From positions 1,178,001 through 1,242,000 of the forward strand of contig CAWHXF010000028.1 of NCBI GenBank assembly GCA_963833195.1: a stretch of 64,000 nucleotides of DNA, written 5' to 3'. Below the pieces are notes generated by a model that ran no database searches, was not told the DNA's origin, and saw only the letters and a list, made by a program, of their open reading frames with translations. The stretch is from Granulosicoccus sp963833195 (GTDB lineage Bacteria; Pseudomonadota; Gammaproteobacteria; Granulosicoccales; Granulosicoccaceae). A program made the position numbers and the translations under genes. Every line of letters starts with the position of its first letter. Position 1 is the stretch's first letter. Below, piece after piece: positions 35,197 to 49,385 of the stretch.

Positions 35197-36961
35197 TCAG
35201 GGTCGACTCCTGGCTCGCCGCGTGGCGGCCTCGTCCATCGTCAAGGCGTCGGCGGCGACCGCGCAGCACGACCCCGAAACGCTCGCGCGCCTGCTCCGCC
35301 GTGTAGCGCCCGAGCCGCACGTCTTCCAGCACCAGCGCGGGCTCGCGCTCGAACGCCGGCCCGTAGCCGCCCCCGCCCGGCGTGCGCACGCGCACCCTGT
35401 CGCCGGGCTCCAGCCGCACGTCCTGCTCCTTCGACAGGTGCTCGGGCACGTGCACCGCGTCGCCGCGCAGCACCTCGACCCGGTTCACGCCCCCGTCCTC
35501 GCCGCCGAGCGCGCCCTGCGGGCCGAAGCGGCCGTGATCCATCACGAAGCTCGCGCTCGCCGCGCCGCGCAGCAGCTCCACCTCGTAGTCCAGACCGAAC
35601 CCGCCGCGCTGCCGTCCCGCGCCGCCCGAGCCCTCGTGCAGCGCGTACCGGCGGTACCGCACGGGGAACGCCTGCTCCATGATCTCCACGGGCGGCGCCT
35701 TCGAGATGCCGATGGTGGAGCAGCCGTTCGCCAGACCGTCGTGCGTGGCGTTGCCGCCGTAGCCGCCGCCGCTGATCTGGTACATCACGTAGTCGCGTCC
35801 GGTGCCGCCTTCGGACAGCGGGTCGTGGCCGCCGAGCGCGAAGTTGCCGCTGGTGCCCGCGGGCGCGGCCGTGACGCGTTCGGGCAACACCTGCACCAGC
35901 GCCGCGAACACCGCCTCGGCGATGCGCTGCGACACCTCGGCCGCGCATCCGGACACCGGCCGCGGGTAGCGCGCGTGCAGGAACGTGCCGTCGAGCCCCG
36001 TCACGTGCAGCGGCGCGAACGCGCCGGCGTTCAGCGGCACCTCGGGAAAGACGTGGCGCACCGCGAGATAGACCGAGCTCAGCGTGGTGGCCAGCACCGA
36101 GTTCATGGGCCCGGCGCACGGCGCGCTGGAGCCCGTGAAGTCGAAGCGCAGGGAAGCGTCCGGCGCGCGCGTGACGGCCAGGCGTATCTCCAGCGGCTCG
36201 TTCACGACGCCGTCGCTGTCGATGCGCGCGAGCGACTGCCAGGTGCCCTCGGGCAGCTCGGCGATGCAGGCGCGCATGCGATCTTCCGCCCGCGCGCGCA
36301 GCTCCGCGATGCAGGCCGCCACGACGTCGTCGCCGTAGCGATCCAGCAGCTCGGCGAGCCTGAGCTCGCCGACCTCGAGCGCCGCGGCCTGCGCGCGCAC
36401 GTCGCCGATGCGCTGGTCGCTCACGCGGATGTTCGAGCGGATGACGGCCCAGAGCTCCTCGTCCAGGGTGCCGGACTTGTAGAGCCGTACCGGGGGCAGC
36501 CTCAGCCCCTCCTGCTCCACGGCCGTGGCGGAGGCCGAGAAGCCGCCCGGCACCGCGCCGCCGGTATCGGGCCAGTGGCCGGTGTTCGACAGCCAGCACC
36601 AGATCCGATCCGCCCGGTAGAAGGGCCTGGCGAAGCGCACGTCCATCAGGTGCGTGCCGCCGAGGTAGGGATCGTTGACGATGTACACGTCCCCGGGCGA
36701 CGGCGCCGCCGCCGTGCCCTCGGCGATCATGCGCACCAGCGTTGCCGTGGACTCCTGCATGGTGCCGACGAACACCGGCAGCCCGCCCTGCCCCTGCGCG
36801 ACGAGCGCGCCGTCGCTCGCCGCGTAGATGCCGTCCGAGCGATCGTTCGCCTCGGCGATCACCGGCGAGAAGGCCGCGCGCGAGAACGTCAGGTCCATCT
36901 CGTCGCAGACGCTCTGCAGCCCGGCCTGCACCACCGACAGGGTGACGGGGTCGATGCTCAT
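35197..36961 (-). pseudogene. hyuB: hydantoinase B/oxoprolinase family protein (HyuB), one 3' frameshift
   Basis: From ATG 36961 the text is a complete HyuB/N-methylhydantoinase B subunit: DEMDLTFSRAAFSPVIAEANDRSDG, GDVYIVNDPYLGGTHLMD, LSNTGHWPDTGG, SGGGYGGNATHDG and VRTPGGGGYG. Near 35260 the frame drifts; deleting one G of CGCGG restores the ending VAADALTMDEAATRRARSR and a stop at 35197-35199. The open frame otherwise runs to 34976 as nonsense. HyuA and HyuB act together in ATP-dependent opening of hydantoin or 5-oxoproline rings. Its start overlaps the HyuA stop (ATGA). Confidence 0.85.
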
Positions 36962-39109
36962 GCCGGCGCCACGCTCACGATCAGGTTGCCCATCGGGTCT
37001 CCGGTCGCGACGTCGCCGGGCTCCAGCAGCACCGTCGTGTCCATCTGCTCCACGATCGCGGGCCCGTCCAGACGCACGTCCAGCGGCAGCCGCTCGCGCC
37101 GGTAGAGCGGCACCTCGAACCGCCCGGACTCGAAGTGCACGGTGCGGGTGCCGGTCCGGGCATCGTCCACGCTCGCGCCCCGCCCCGCGGCATCGATCAG
37201 CCCGGACAGCTCGGGCGCGGGTCGCACGCCCGTGACGGACACCGCGACGCTCACGAGCGCCGCGCGGATCTCGGGCAGCGACACGCGGAAGCGCGCGAAG
37301 TAGGCCGCCTCGAAATCCCGCTGCAGCGTCTGGATGGAGGGAGTCGCATCGGCCAGCGGCACGCGCAGCACGTGCGTCTGTCCCATGAACTTGCAATCGG
37401 TCCAGCGACGCACCTCGATGCGCTCCACCGGCACGCCCTGCTCGCGCACGCGCGCCCGCCCTTCGGCCTCGCGCGCGGCGAGCGTGCGGTGCAGCGCTCG
37501 CACATCGAGCGTGTCGAGCGAGGCGTGCACGCTGTCGACGAAATCGTGGCGCAGGTCCGCCACCGCGCAGCCGAGCGCGTTCACGAGCCCGGGCCGCGCG
37601 GGTACCAGCAGCGTCGGGATGCCCAGCTCGCGCGCCAGCGCCGAGGCGTGCAGCGGACCCGCCCCGCCGAACGCGAACAGCGCGTAGTCGCGCGGGTCCA
37701 CGCCGAGCGACACGGACACCAGCCGCAAGGCCGCCGCCATGGCGACGTTCGCGATGCGCACCGTGGCGAGCGCCGCACCGACGGCATCGAGCCCGAGCGG
37801 CGCACCGATCGTCGTCTCGAACGCCGCCCGCGCATCGTCGACGCCGCCGGCCGCGGCGAAGCCCGACGGGTCCAGCCGGCCGAGCACGGCGTTCGCGTCC
37901 GAGAGCGTCGGGCGGGACCCGCCCCGGCCGCAGCAGATCGGCCCCGGCACCGAGCCCGCGCTGTCGGGACCGACGGCCAGCAGCCCGCCCGCGTCCACGC
38001 GCGCGATGGAGCCGCCGCCGGCGCCCACGGTGCGCACGTCCACGAGCGGCACGTGCACGGGCATGCCGTATTCGATATCGATCTCCGAGGACACGGCCGC
38101 TTCGCCGCCGCGCACGAGCGCGACGTCCGTGGAGGTGCCGCCCATGTCGAAGGTGATGAGCTCCGTGCGCCCGGCCAGGCGCCCGGTGACGGCGGCGGCC
38201 ATGACGCCCGAGGCGGGCCCGGACATGACGGTGCGCGCCGCCTCGCGCCCGGCGCTCGGTGCGTCGATCATGCCGCCGTTGCCGTTGACCACGAGCAGCT
38301 CCCCCGCGTAGCCGCCCGAGCGCAGCGAACCGACGAGCGCGCTCGAGATAGCGCTCGAGCAGCGGCCGCACCGAGGCGTTGACGGCGGCCGTCACGCCGC
38401 GCTCGAACTCGCGGCTCTCCGACAGCAGCTCGTGGCCCGCCGACACGAAGTCGTTCGGCCACACCGCGCGCACGATCTCCACGGCGCGGCGCTCGTGCGC
38501 GGGGTTCGCGTAGCTGTGCAGGAAGTGCACGACGAGCGCCTCGCAGCCGAGGGCCAGCAGGCGATGCGCGGCCGCCTCGACACCGGCCTCGTCGAGCGGC
38601 ACGACCACCTCGCCGCGCGCGTCCAGCCGCTCGGCCACCTCCAGGCGCAGATCGCGCGGCACGATCGGCACGAAGCGGCCCGTCATGCCGTAGGGCGCGG
38701 GGCGCGTGCGCCGACCGAGCTCCAGCACGTCGCGAAAGCCCATCGTCGTGATCAGGCCCGTGCGCGCGAGCTTCCGCTCGAGCACCGCGTTGGTCGTGGT
38801 CGTGGTGCCGTGCACCACGAGACCCGTGCGCGCCAGGTCGATGGCGCCCGCGCGGATCGCCGCCATGACGCCGCGGGACTGGTCGACGGGGTCGGTCGGC
38901 ACCTTGGCGATCACGACGGAGCCGGCCGTCCCGTTCCCGGCGAGCTCCAGCGCGACGAGATCGGTGAACGTGCCGCCGACGTCGATGCCCACGGTGCGCG
39001 ACGTCGCCCCGCGCGCCGCGTCGCACGCGGCCCCGTCAGCACCGAGGTCGGCACGGGAGTCGGACGTCTCGGGCAGCTCGGGTCGGGTCACCGGTGACGC
39101 ATGCGGCAA
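36958..39109 (-). pseudogene. hyuA: hydantoinase A/oxoprolinase family protein (HyuA), one internal frameshift
   Basis: ATG 39109 starts an N-terminal actin-like half with GIDVGGTFTDLVALE and GLVVHGTTTTTNAVLERKLA. Coherent text reaches SVRPLLERYLERA near 38345, then continues one frame over as NGNGGMIDAPSAGREAARTV, MSGPASGVMAAAV, ITFDMGGTSTDVALVRGG, FAFGGAGPLHASALARELGI and ends at 36958. A one-base insertion or two-base loss in a GCGCGC run explains the break. The reconstructed length of about 716 residues is normal for HyuA. The Liv transporter on the other strand may import its substrate. Confidence 0.85.
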
Positions 39110-39330
39110 GGAACGGCTCTGATGCGGATGCGAGATCGACGGGCACGGGGGGCGGGACTCGCCGCGTCACCACATCGTAGCGTCATCGGCCGCCCGTCGG
39201 CCGCCCATCAGCCGACCGCGAACTCCTACCGCCGCGACGCGGCGCCGAACGCCCGGCGTCCGCGTAACATTGCGCACGCGCGCGGCACCGTGCTTTCGGT
39301 GCACGCCCTTCCCCATACCCCACAGGATCC

Positions 39331-43805
<4,475 letters not shown>

Positions 43806-43809
<4 letters not shown>

Positions 43810-44435
43810 AGATGATCGTCATCGGCGCCTCCACGGGCGGGTTCGAGCCCATCGAGGCCATCCTGTCCGGGCTGCCCGGGAACATCGACGCGGCGGTACT
43901 GGTGGTGCGGCACACGATGCCGGGCGCGCCCGCCGTGCTGGCGGACATGCTGCAGCGCACCTGTGCGCTGCCGGTGCGCACCGCGGCCGAGGGCATGCGC
44001 GTGGAGCGCGGCCGCGTCTACGTCGCGCCTCCCGGCCATCACGCCACGCTCGCACGGGGCGGCGACGGCGCCCGCTTCGCGCTGCGCGACATCGCGTTCG
44101 GCGAGCGCGAGACGCCCAGCATCGATCTGTCCATCGTGTCGGCCGCGCAGCACTTCGGCGCCGACTGCATCGCGGTGATACTGAGCGGCTACCTCGACGA
44201 CGGCACCGAGGGCGCGCAGCACCTCGCGCGCCACGGCGGCACCACCCTCGTGCAGTCGCCCGCCGACGCCCAGGTGGCCTCCATGCCGCTGAACGTGCTG
44301 CACCGCGACACGCCGAAGTTCGCGCTGGACCAGCACGACATCGCCGGCGTGCTGTTCGACCTCGTCCAGGACGAGGAGCCCGCGTGGCTCGTGGACTCGC
44401 GGCGGCCGGCGCGGGAGGGGCGGGCGTCGGCTTGA
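43806..44435 (+). CDS. stand-alone CheB-type methylesterase domain protein
   Basis: The 209-residue protein is a CheB catalytic domain without receiver. The triad is present: Ser in VIGASTGGFEPIEAIL, His in VVRHTMPGAPAVLADML and Asp in LSGYLDDGTEGAQHLA, with VYVAPPGHHATL between. ATG 43806 overlaps the hybrid-kinase stop as ATGA, so the two are co-translated. Lacking a receiver, it may be controlled through the partner kinase, or act as a protein-glutamine deamidase/esterase on an unknown target. Confidence 0.9.
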
Positions 44436-44439
44436 AGGG

Positions 44440-44588
44440 CGTGCGGGTTCAGGTCAGGATCGGTGGCGATCCTGCAGCAGGGCGTCGATGAACACGGGAT
44501 CGCGCATGCTTGCCACCACCGCCTCCGTAGTGCTGAGTGGCCTCGACGACATCTAGCTTCGCACGCCTGCCGAACCGAACGGCGCGTG
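44440..44588 (-). pseudogene. RelE/ParE-type toxin stub downstream of the TIGR02574-like antitoxin
   Basis: A GTG overlapping the antitoxin stop starts VTRAVRFGRRAKLDVVEATQHY, a typical first helix of RelE/ParE toxins. After 22 residues the expected core is absent and the frame runs into Gly/Arg-rich text; another frame gives MRDPVFIDALLQDRHRS and a stop. About 60-70 core codons are missing. A 20-bp hairpin (CAGGATCG/CGATCCTG, 44455-44474) lies inside. Confidence 0.55.
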
Positions 44589-44819
44589 TCACCTCCGGAT
44601 GGCGTCGCGCGCCGCCTGTCTCACTTCTTCGGCCGAGAAGGACCTGTCGGGGGCGGCGCGGTGCTCCGCAAGCCGGTCCTGAAGCTCCTCCGCCAGTTCG
44701 TCGCTAATGGGAACCGCGGCGGTACTGGCGGCGATGTCATCCCACAGCTCATGGATCAAGGCGAGCTTGTCTTCGACGGGCAGCTCGTTCAGACCTAACG
44801 CCTTCGCTGATACCGCCAT
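44589..44819 (-). CDS. addiction-module antitoxin (TIGR02574-like)
   Basis: The 76-residue protein begins with the family text ALGLNELPVEDKLALIHELWDDI and ends with EEVRQAARDAIRR. These antitoxins pair with RelE/ParE toxins encoded immediately downstream, and here that toxin is only a stub. It lies between the CheB gene and rluD. Confidence 0.8.
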   Translation of the reverse strand: MAVSAKALGLNELPVEDKLALIHELWDDIAASTAAVPISDELAEELQDRLAEHRAAPDRSFSAEEVRQAARDAIRR

Positions 44820-44851
44820 GTCTCGGTCATTCCGATAGTGGAGGCGCCAGT

Positions 44852-45880
44852 CTACCGTCGTTCGTCGGGAACGCGTCGGCTCGCTTGCTGATCGCCCATC
44901 GAAGCTCGACCGATCAGCGACCTCGCCAGCGTCTCCAGATCCTCAGGCCACGCCGCTTCGAACGCCACGGCGTCGCCGCTGATGGGATGCACCAGCCCCA
45001 ATCGCCGCGCGTGCAGCGCCTGCCGGCCGAAGCCTTCCACGATGCCGCGCCCCGCGCCGCCCTTCGGAAACGCGACCGCCTGGCGGCGCGCATCGCGGTA
45101 CACCGGGTCCCCCACGAGCGGGTAGCCGAGGTGCGTCAGGTGCACGCGGATCTGGTGCGTGCGCCCCGTCTCCAGCCGCACCGCCAGCACCGCGGCCCCG
45201 TCCAGGCGCTCCGTCACGTCGAAGTGCGTCACCGCGGGCTTGCCGCCCTCCGTCACGGCCATGCGCTTCCGGTCGCGCCCGTCGCGCCCGATCGGTGCGT
45301 TCACCGTGCCGCGCTCCGGCGGCTCGCCGATCACGACGGCCACGTACTCGCGCCGCATGTCGCGCGCCTGCAGCTGACGCACCAGCGAGGTGTGCGCCTC
45401 GGGCGTGCGTGCCACCACGCACAGCCCGCTCGTGTCCTTGTCCAGGCGGTGCACGATGCCCGCGCGCGGCACGCGCGCAAGCTCCGGGTAGCGGTGCAGC
45501 AGCCCGTTCATGAGGGTGCCGCGCGGGTTGCCGGCGGCCGGGTGCATCACGAGTCCCGCGCGCTTGTTCACGACGACGATGGCCTCGTCCGCGTGAGCCA
45601 CCTCGAAGTCCACATCCTCGGGCGCGACCGCCGCCGCACCGTCCGCCCAGTCGGCTGCCGCCATGTCGGCCAGCACGTCCGGCGGCAGGGTCAGCGCGAG
45701 CGTCTCGCCTCCCAGCAGCCGGTCCTTGCCGCGCCGCGCCGCACCGTCCACGGTCAGGTGCCCGTCCGCTATCCACCGCTGCAGGCGCGCGCGCGAGTGC
45801 TCCGGGAAGAGCGAGGCCGCCACGGCGTCGAAGCGCCGGCCGTTGGCGGTGTGGGGAGCTTGGTGGGCGTCGGGGGGCAA
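44852..45880 (-). CDS. rluD: 23S rRNA pseudouridine synthase RluD-type
   Basis: The 342-residue enzyme modifies 23S rRNA helix 69 uridines. An S4-like N-terminal RNA-binding region (SRARLQRWIADGHLTVDGA) precedes the catalytic motif GIVHRLDKDTSGLCVVA with the nucleophilic Asp, then TGRTHQIRVHLTHLGYPLVGDPVY. In E. coli rluD is followed by pgeF and clpB and divergent from bamD; orientation is conserved here but about 31.8 kb separates it from pgeF. The tail of about 20 residues after LIGRAS is unusual. Confidence 0.95.
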   Translation of the reverse strand: MPPDAHQAPHTANGRRFDAVAASLFPEHSRARLQRWIADGHLTVDGAARRGKDRLLGGETLALTLPPDVLADMAAADWADGAAAVAPEDVDFEVAHADEAIVVVNKRAGLVMHPAAGNPRGTLMNGLLHRYPELARVPRAGIVHRLDKDTSGLCVVARTPEAHTSLVRQLQARDMRREYVAVVIGEPPERGTVNAPIGRDGRDRKRMAVTEGGKPAVTHFDVTERLDGAAVLAVRLETGRTHQIRVHLTHLGYPLVGDPVYRDARRQAVAFPKGGAGRGIVEGFGRQALHARRLGLVHPISGDAVAFEAAWPEDLETLARSLIGRASMGDQQASRRVPDERR

Positions 45881-45910
45881 GCGCGTGGGGGACGGGATGT
45901 CCGGTGACCC

Positions 45911-46285
45911 TTACGACGCCTTCGAAGACTGCCTGACCCCGACAAGCGACTCGAGCGGAATGCCCAGATGCTCGTTGAGCTTGCGGATCATCTCGATCGA
46001 CAGCCCACGGCGCCCGTTCAGCACCTCCGATACCCGCGCCCGGGTACCGATGAACGGCTCCAGGTCGGCGCGGGTCAAGTTCGCCTGCTCCATTCGGAAC
46101 AGGATCGCGCTGACCGGATCCGGCGGGTAGATCGGATGATGTACACGCTCATAGGCCTCCACGAGCGTGACCAGAACCTCCAATCGATCCCCTTCTTCGG
46201 AGTTCGCGGGAGCGCCCCACAGCGCATCGATCGTCGCTAGCGCCCGATCGAGATCGGCTTCCGACTTGATCGGTTGAATATCCAT
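45911..46285 (-). CDS. higA: HigA-type HTH antitoxin
   Basis: The 124-residue protein has an acidic N-terminal half (IKSEADLDRALATIDALWG, PPDPVSAILFRMEQANL) and a Xre-like HTH (TRADLEPFIGTRARVSEVLNGRRGLSIEMIRKL). This matches the longer HigA antitoxins that follow their toxin gene. Its ATG directly abuts the HigB stop (TAGATG), the toxin-first order typical of higBA. Confidence 0.88.
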   Translation of the reverse strand: MDIQPIKSEADLDRALATIDALWGAPANSEEGDRLEVLVTLVEAYERVHHPIYPPDPVSAILFRMEQANLTRADLEPFIGTRARVSEVLNGRRGLSIEMIRKLNEHLGIPLESLVGVRQSSKAS

Positions 46286-46585
46286 CTAGAGGCTCCCGAT
46301 GTCGATACTGTCGTACTGCTCGTGTGTGCCTACGAACTTGATGTACACGATGGCGCGTGGGTAGTCGATATCGACGATCAGGCGATACTTGTTGCCACCG
46401 ATGTTGAAGACGATCTTGCCGGTAACGAAGCTCGCCGATCGGTACTGCGCTTTCACGTCGTTCGGTGACGTCCACCGCGCAGCGCTCACTTCCGCGTACC
46501 ACGCATCGAGCGGCACTGCCGCATCGGCGTAGGACGGCCGGGATTCCCAGAACTCACGAAGGGTGCGCTTGGCTATGACACGCAT
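46286..46585 (-). CDS. higB: HigB-type mRNA interferase toxin
   Basis: The 99-residue protein carries MRVIAKRTLREFWESRP, VKAQYRSASFVTGKIVFNIGGNKYRLIVDID and IVYIKFVGTHEQYD, the RelE-fold HigB signature. It is predicted to cleave ribosome-bound mRNA and to be neutralised by the adjoining HigA. ATG 46585 begins the family match; ATG 46609 adds eight residues. It lies just downstream of an orphan VapB. Intact. Confidence 0.9.
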   Translation of the reverse strand: MRVIAKRTLREFWESRPSYADAAVPLDAWYAEVSAARWTSPNDVKAQYRSASFVTGKIVFNIGGNKYRLIVDIDYPRAIVYIKFVGTHEQYDSIDIGSL

Positions 46586-46664
46586 TCTGAACGGTAGCAC
46601 GCTCCCCATACGGGATCAAGCCGGACGAGTAGGCAGTCGATCTCGACGCGCGGACCGTTGATGA

Positions 46665-46856
46665 TCACGACTCGCGCATGCGCTCCAGATCGCCGGTCCA
46701 TGACAGCTTGCCCCGGTACTTGCGTATGCGCTGCTGCTTCTTCAGCCCAATAAGGACCGTGAGTCCGAGCTCGACGGCTTCGCGCTTGGTCCGTGCGCCC
46801 GTTGCTCTCATCGCCCTGATCAGGAGACTGTCGTCGATCTCGATGTTCGTGCACAT
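46665..46856 (-). CDS. orphan VapB-type antitoxin
   Basis: The 63-residue frame from ATG 46856 reads CTNIEIDDSLLIRAMRATGA, TKREAVELGLTVLIGLKKQQ and YRGKLSWTGDLERMR, the common VapB family of type II antitoxins (normally MRTNIVIDD...). The PIN toxin expected immediately downstream is absent; only about 50 bp with a short IINGPRVEIDCL-like frame separate it from the higB start. The longer frame to 46952 has unlikely N-terminal residues. Confidence 0.78.
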   Translation of the reverse strand: MCTNIEIDDSLLIRAMRATGARTKREAVELGLTVLIGLKKQQRIRKYRGKLSWTGDLERMRES

Positions 46857-46961
46857 GGAGAGCTTCAGTAGGCGGGGTATGTACCGAATGCGTGCAACGC
46901 CGAGATACCGGTGGCACTGGTGATGCTCGGGACGACATTCATGCACCTGCAAAGCCAGTAG

Positions 46962-47273
46962 CTAGAACCGCTCCGCCCGCAACACCTCGCAGTCCGTCAC
47001 GCACACCACCCCGATGTGCCGCTCCAGCACGCCGAGCGCCGCGGTCAGCAGCGCATCCACGCGCTCCTCGCGCACGATGGCCACGAGCTGGATCATGCCG
47101 CCGGCCCGCGACACCTGCCCCTCGCGGCTCCACTGCCCGGAGCGGCCGCTGCCGCCGAGCACGGGCAGCAGCGTGTAGCCGGTGATGCCGGCGGCGCGCA
47201 CCGCCTCGGTGAGCCGCCGCTCCATGGGCGCCTCGATGGTGATCTCCACGCGCTTGGCCTTGTGGGTCTGCAT
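46962..47273 (-). CDS. PII-like regulator associated with SbtA (SbtB-like)
   Basis: The 103-residue protein resembles PII signalling proteins: RVEITIEAPMERRLTEAVRAAGITGYTLLPVLGG, a loop region SGQWSREGQVSRAGG, then MIQLVAIVREERVDALLTA and VVCVTDCEVLR. The T-loop lacks the GlnK Tyr context. PII-like SbtB proteins bind adenine nucleotides and control the bicarbonate transporter SbtA, encoded directly upstream with 2 bp between the genes. Confidence 0.85.
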   Translation of the reverse strand: MQTHKAKRVEITIEAPMERRLTEAVRAAGITGYTLLPVLGGSGRSGQWSREGQVSRAGGMIQLVAIVREERVDALLTAALGVLERHIGVVCVTDCEVLRAERF

Positions 47274-47275
47274 GG

Positions 47276-48259
47276 CTACCCCGCGAACGCCGAGGCCGCC
47301 GCCAGATACAGCGGAATGCCGAGCGTCAGGTTGAACGGAAAGGTGACGCCGAGCGACAGCGTCAGGTAGATGCCCGGGTCGGCCTCCGGCAGCGCCACGC
47401 GCATGGCCGCGGGCACCGCGATGTAGGAGGCCGACGCCGACAGCACCATCAGCAGCAGCGTACCGCCGGTGGACAGCCCGAGCCCGAGCGCCGCCACCAG
47501 ACCCGCCACCGAACCGACGAGCGGCATGGCCACGCCGAACGCCAGCAGGCCCGCGGTGAGCGTGCCGCGGCTGCCCCTGAGCCCGCGCCCCGCCACCAGC
47601 CCCATGTCCAGCAGGAAGAGGCACAGCACGCCCTTGAACGGCGTGACGATGAGGCCCTCGATCTCGGCCAGGCCATCGGCCCCCGTCACGACGCCGATCG
47701 CGAACGCGCCGACGAGCAGCACGATGGAGCCGTTCAGCAGGATCTCGCGCCACAGGGCCGAGTCCACGCGCGCGTCCGGCGCGTCCGCCTTGCCCCGCGA
47801 CACCAGCCACAGCGCCGAGAGGATGGCGGGCGCCTCCATGATGGCGGCCACCGCGACCATGTAGCCCTCCGAGCCGATGCCCTGGCCCTGCAGCACGGAC
47901 GTGGCCGCCACGAAGGTCACGATCGAGATCGAGCCGTAGTGCCCCGCCACGGCGGCGGCGTTCAGACGGTCCAGCCGCGTCATGAGCCGCAGCAGCGCGA
48001 ACGCGACGAAGGGCAGCGCCGCGGACAGCACCGCGCCCGCCACCAGCGCCAGCACCAGCCGCGCGTCGAGCCCGTGCGCCGCCACCGCGACCCCGCCCTT
48101 GAAGCCGATGGCGAACAGCAGGTAGATCGACAGCGCCTTGGCGGCCGCCTCGGGCACCGACAGGTCCGAGCGCACCAGCGCGGCGAACAGCCCGAGCGCG
48201 AACGACAGGATGATCGGGGACGTCAGGTTGTCCGCGGCGAGCGCGCCGATGCCGTTCAA
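47276..48259 (-). CDS. sbtA: SbtA-type sodium-dependent bicarbonate transporter
   Basis: The 327-residue inner-membrane protein has about ten helices: LTSPIILSFALGLFAALV, KALSIYLLFAIGFKGGVAVA, VAGHYGSISIVTFVAA, GYMVAVAAIMEAPAILSALW, LCLFLLDMGLVAGRGL and LSASASYIAVPAAMRVALPE are characteristic of the SbtA (DUF897) family. It imports bicarbonate with sodium. TTG 48259 is preferred because it begins right before the first conserved segment; no ATG is available. Divergent from bamD. Together with the PII-like gene it forms a regulated carbon-uptake pair. Confidence 0.88.
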   Translation of the reverse strand: MNGIGALAADNLTSPIILSFALGLFAALVRSDLSVPEAAAKALSIYLLFAIGFKGGVAVAAHGLDARLVLALVAGAVLSAALPFVAFALLRLMTRLDRLNAAAVAGHYGSISIVTFVAATSVLQGQGIGSEGYMVAVAAIMEAPAILSALWLVSRGKADAPDARVDSALWREILLNGSIVLLVGAFAIGVVTGADGLAEIEGLIVTPFKGVLCLFLLDMGLVAGRGLRGSRGTLTAGLLAFGVAMPLVGSVAGLVAALGLGLSTGGTLLLMVLSASASYIAVPAAMRVALPEADPGIYLTLSLGVTFPFNLTLGIPLYLAAASAFAG

Positions 48260-48400
48260 GGGACGCGTTCCGGGGCCGGAGGATCGAGGGGGGCGAGTGG
48301 CACGGCGCGGAGGGTAGCGCACCGCGGCGGCGCAACCCGTCGGGGATCTTCGGGTCGGACAGACCGAGGGCGCGTGCCGCCGCCGACCTATACTTCGCGC

Positions 48401-49192
48401 ATGACGACATCTTCCCCGTCCCGTACCCGACCCGCCGTGCACCGCGCCCGCGCCGCGGCCACCGTCCTTCTGCTGAGCGTGCTCGCGGTCGGCTGCTCCA
48501 GCACGCCGAGCCCGGTGCGCGACACCTCCTCCAGCGCCGAGGATCTGTACCGCTCCGCCAAGGACGCCCTGAACCGCGGCGACTTCATCACCGCCATCGA
48601 CACCTTCGAGGCGCTGGGCGCGCGCTACCCGTTCGGCACCTACACCCAGCAGGCGCAGCTCGACGTGGCCTACGCCTACCTGGAGCAGGACGAGAACGAC
48701 AGCGCCGTCGCCGCCGCCGACCGCTTCATCAAGCTCTACCCCCGCAGCGAGCGCATCGACTACGCGCAGTACATGAAGGGGCTCGCCAACTACCGACGCG
48801 GCAACAGCGCCTTCGAGCGCTTCTTCCCGCGCGACATGGCCAAGGTGAACCAGAACTGGCTGCGCCAGAGCTACGCCGAGTTCGACACGCTGGTGCGCCG
48901 CTACCCCGACAGCGACTACGCGCAGGATGCGACGGAGCGCATGGTCTTCCTGCGCGACGAGATGGCCCGGCACGAGCTCATCACGGCGCAGTTCTACTTC
49001 GAACGCGGCGCCATGGTCGCGGCCGTGAACCGCGTCAACCACCTGCTCACCCACTTCGACGGCAGCAAGCACGTGCCCGACGCGCTGGAGCTGCTGGTGG
49101 AAGCCTACGAGGCGCTGGGGCAGGACGACCTCGCGGCCGACACGCGACGCGTGCTGGCGGCCACGCTGGGCGAGCCCGTCGAGCGCGGCTGA
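48401..49192 (+). CDS. bamD: outer membrane assembly lipoprotein BamD
   Basis: The 263-residue lipoprotein of the BAM complex helps insert beta-barrel proteins in the outer membrane. The signal ends in a lipobox LSVLAVGC, then TPR-like repeats: AEDLYRSAKDALNRGDFITAIDTFEAL, YPFGTYTQQAQLDVAYAYLE, RIDYAQYMKGLANY and SYAEFDTLVRRYPDSDYAQDA. A TATACT (48389-48394) only about 6 bp before ATG 48401 suggests a very short or absent leader. It is divergent from the rluD side, as in E. coli, but with toxin-antitoxin genes and sbtA in between. Confidence 0.95.
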   Translation: MTTSSPSRTRPAVHRARAAATVLLLSVLAVGCSSTPSPVRDTSSSAEDLYRSAKDALNRGDFITAIDTFEALGARYPFGTYTQQAQLDVAYAYLEQDENDSAVAAADRFIKLYPRSERIDYAQYMKGLANYRRGNSAFERFFPRDMAKVNQNWLRQSYAEFDTLVRRYPDSDYAQDATERMVFLRDEMARHELITAQFYFERGAMVAAVNRVNHLLTHFDGSKHVPDALELLVEAYEALGQDDLAADTRRVLAATLGEPVERG

Positions 49193-49385
49193 CGCGCCGA
49201 CCGCGCCGGCCGCCGTGCCGGTGCCCGGGCCGGTGCCGGCCAAAGGGGGCGGGGACTCCGCGCCCCGGCAACACCCTGACGAAAGGCGAGCCGTTCCGGG
49301 TTAGCGACGCATTCCCTGACGCAAGCGGCACGCCAGTGCCGTCGATGGGCTTCAGGTACGCCCCCATCCTGCCCATAACGGTCTC

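Noticed and set aside
49193..49385. Possible c-di-GMP riboswitch in the leader of the GGDEF gene, with hairpins and two CCCTGACGMAAG repeats
   Set aside because: Position is attractive, but the GEMM consensus (conserved GCAAACC-like core and tetraloop receptor) is not present; the hairpins could be ordinary GC-rich pairing.
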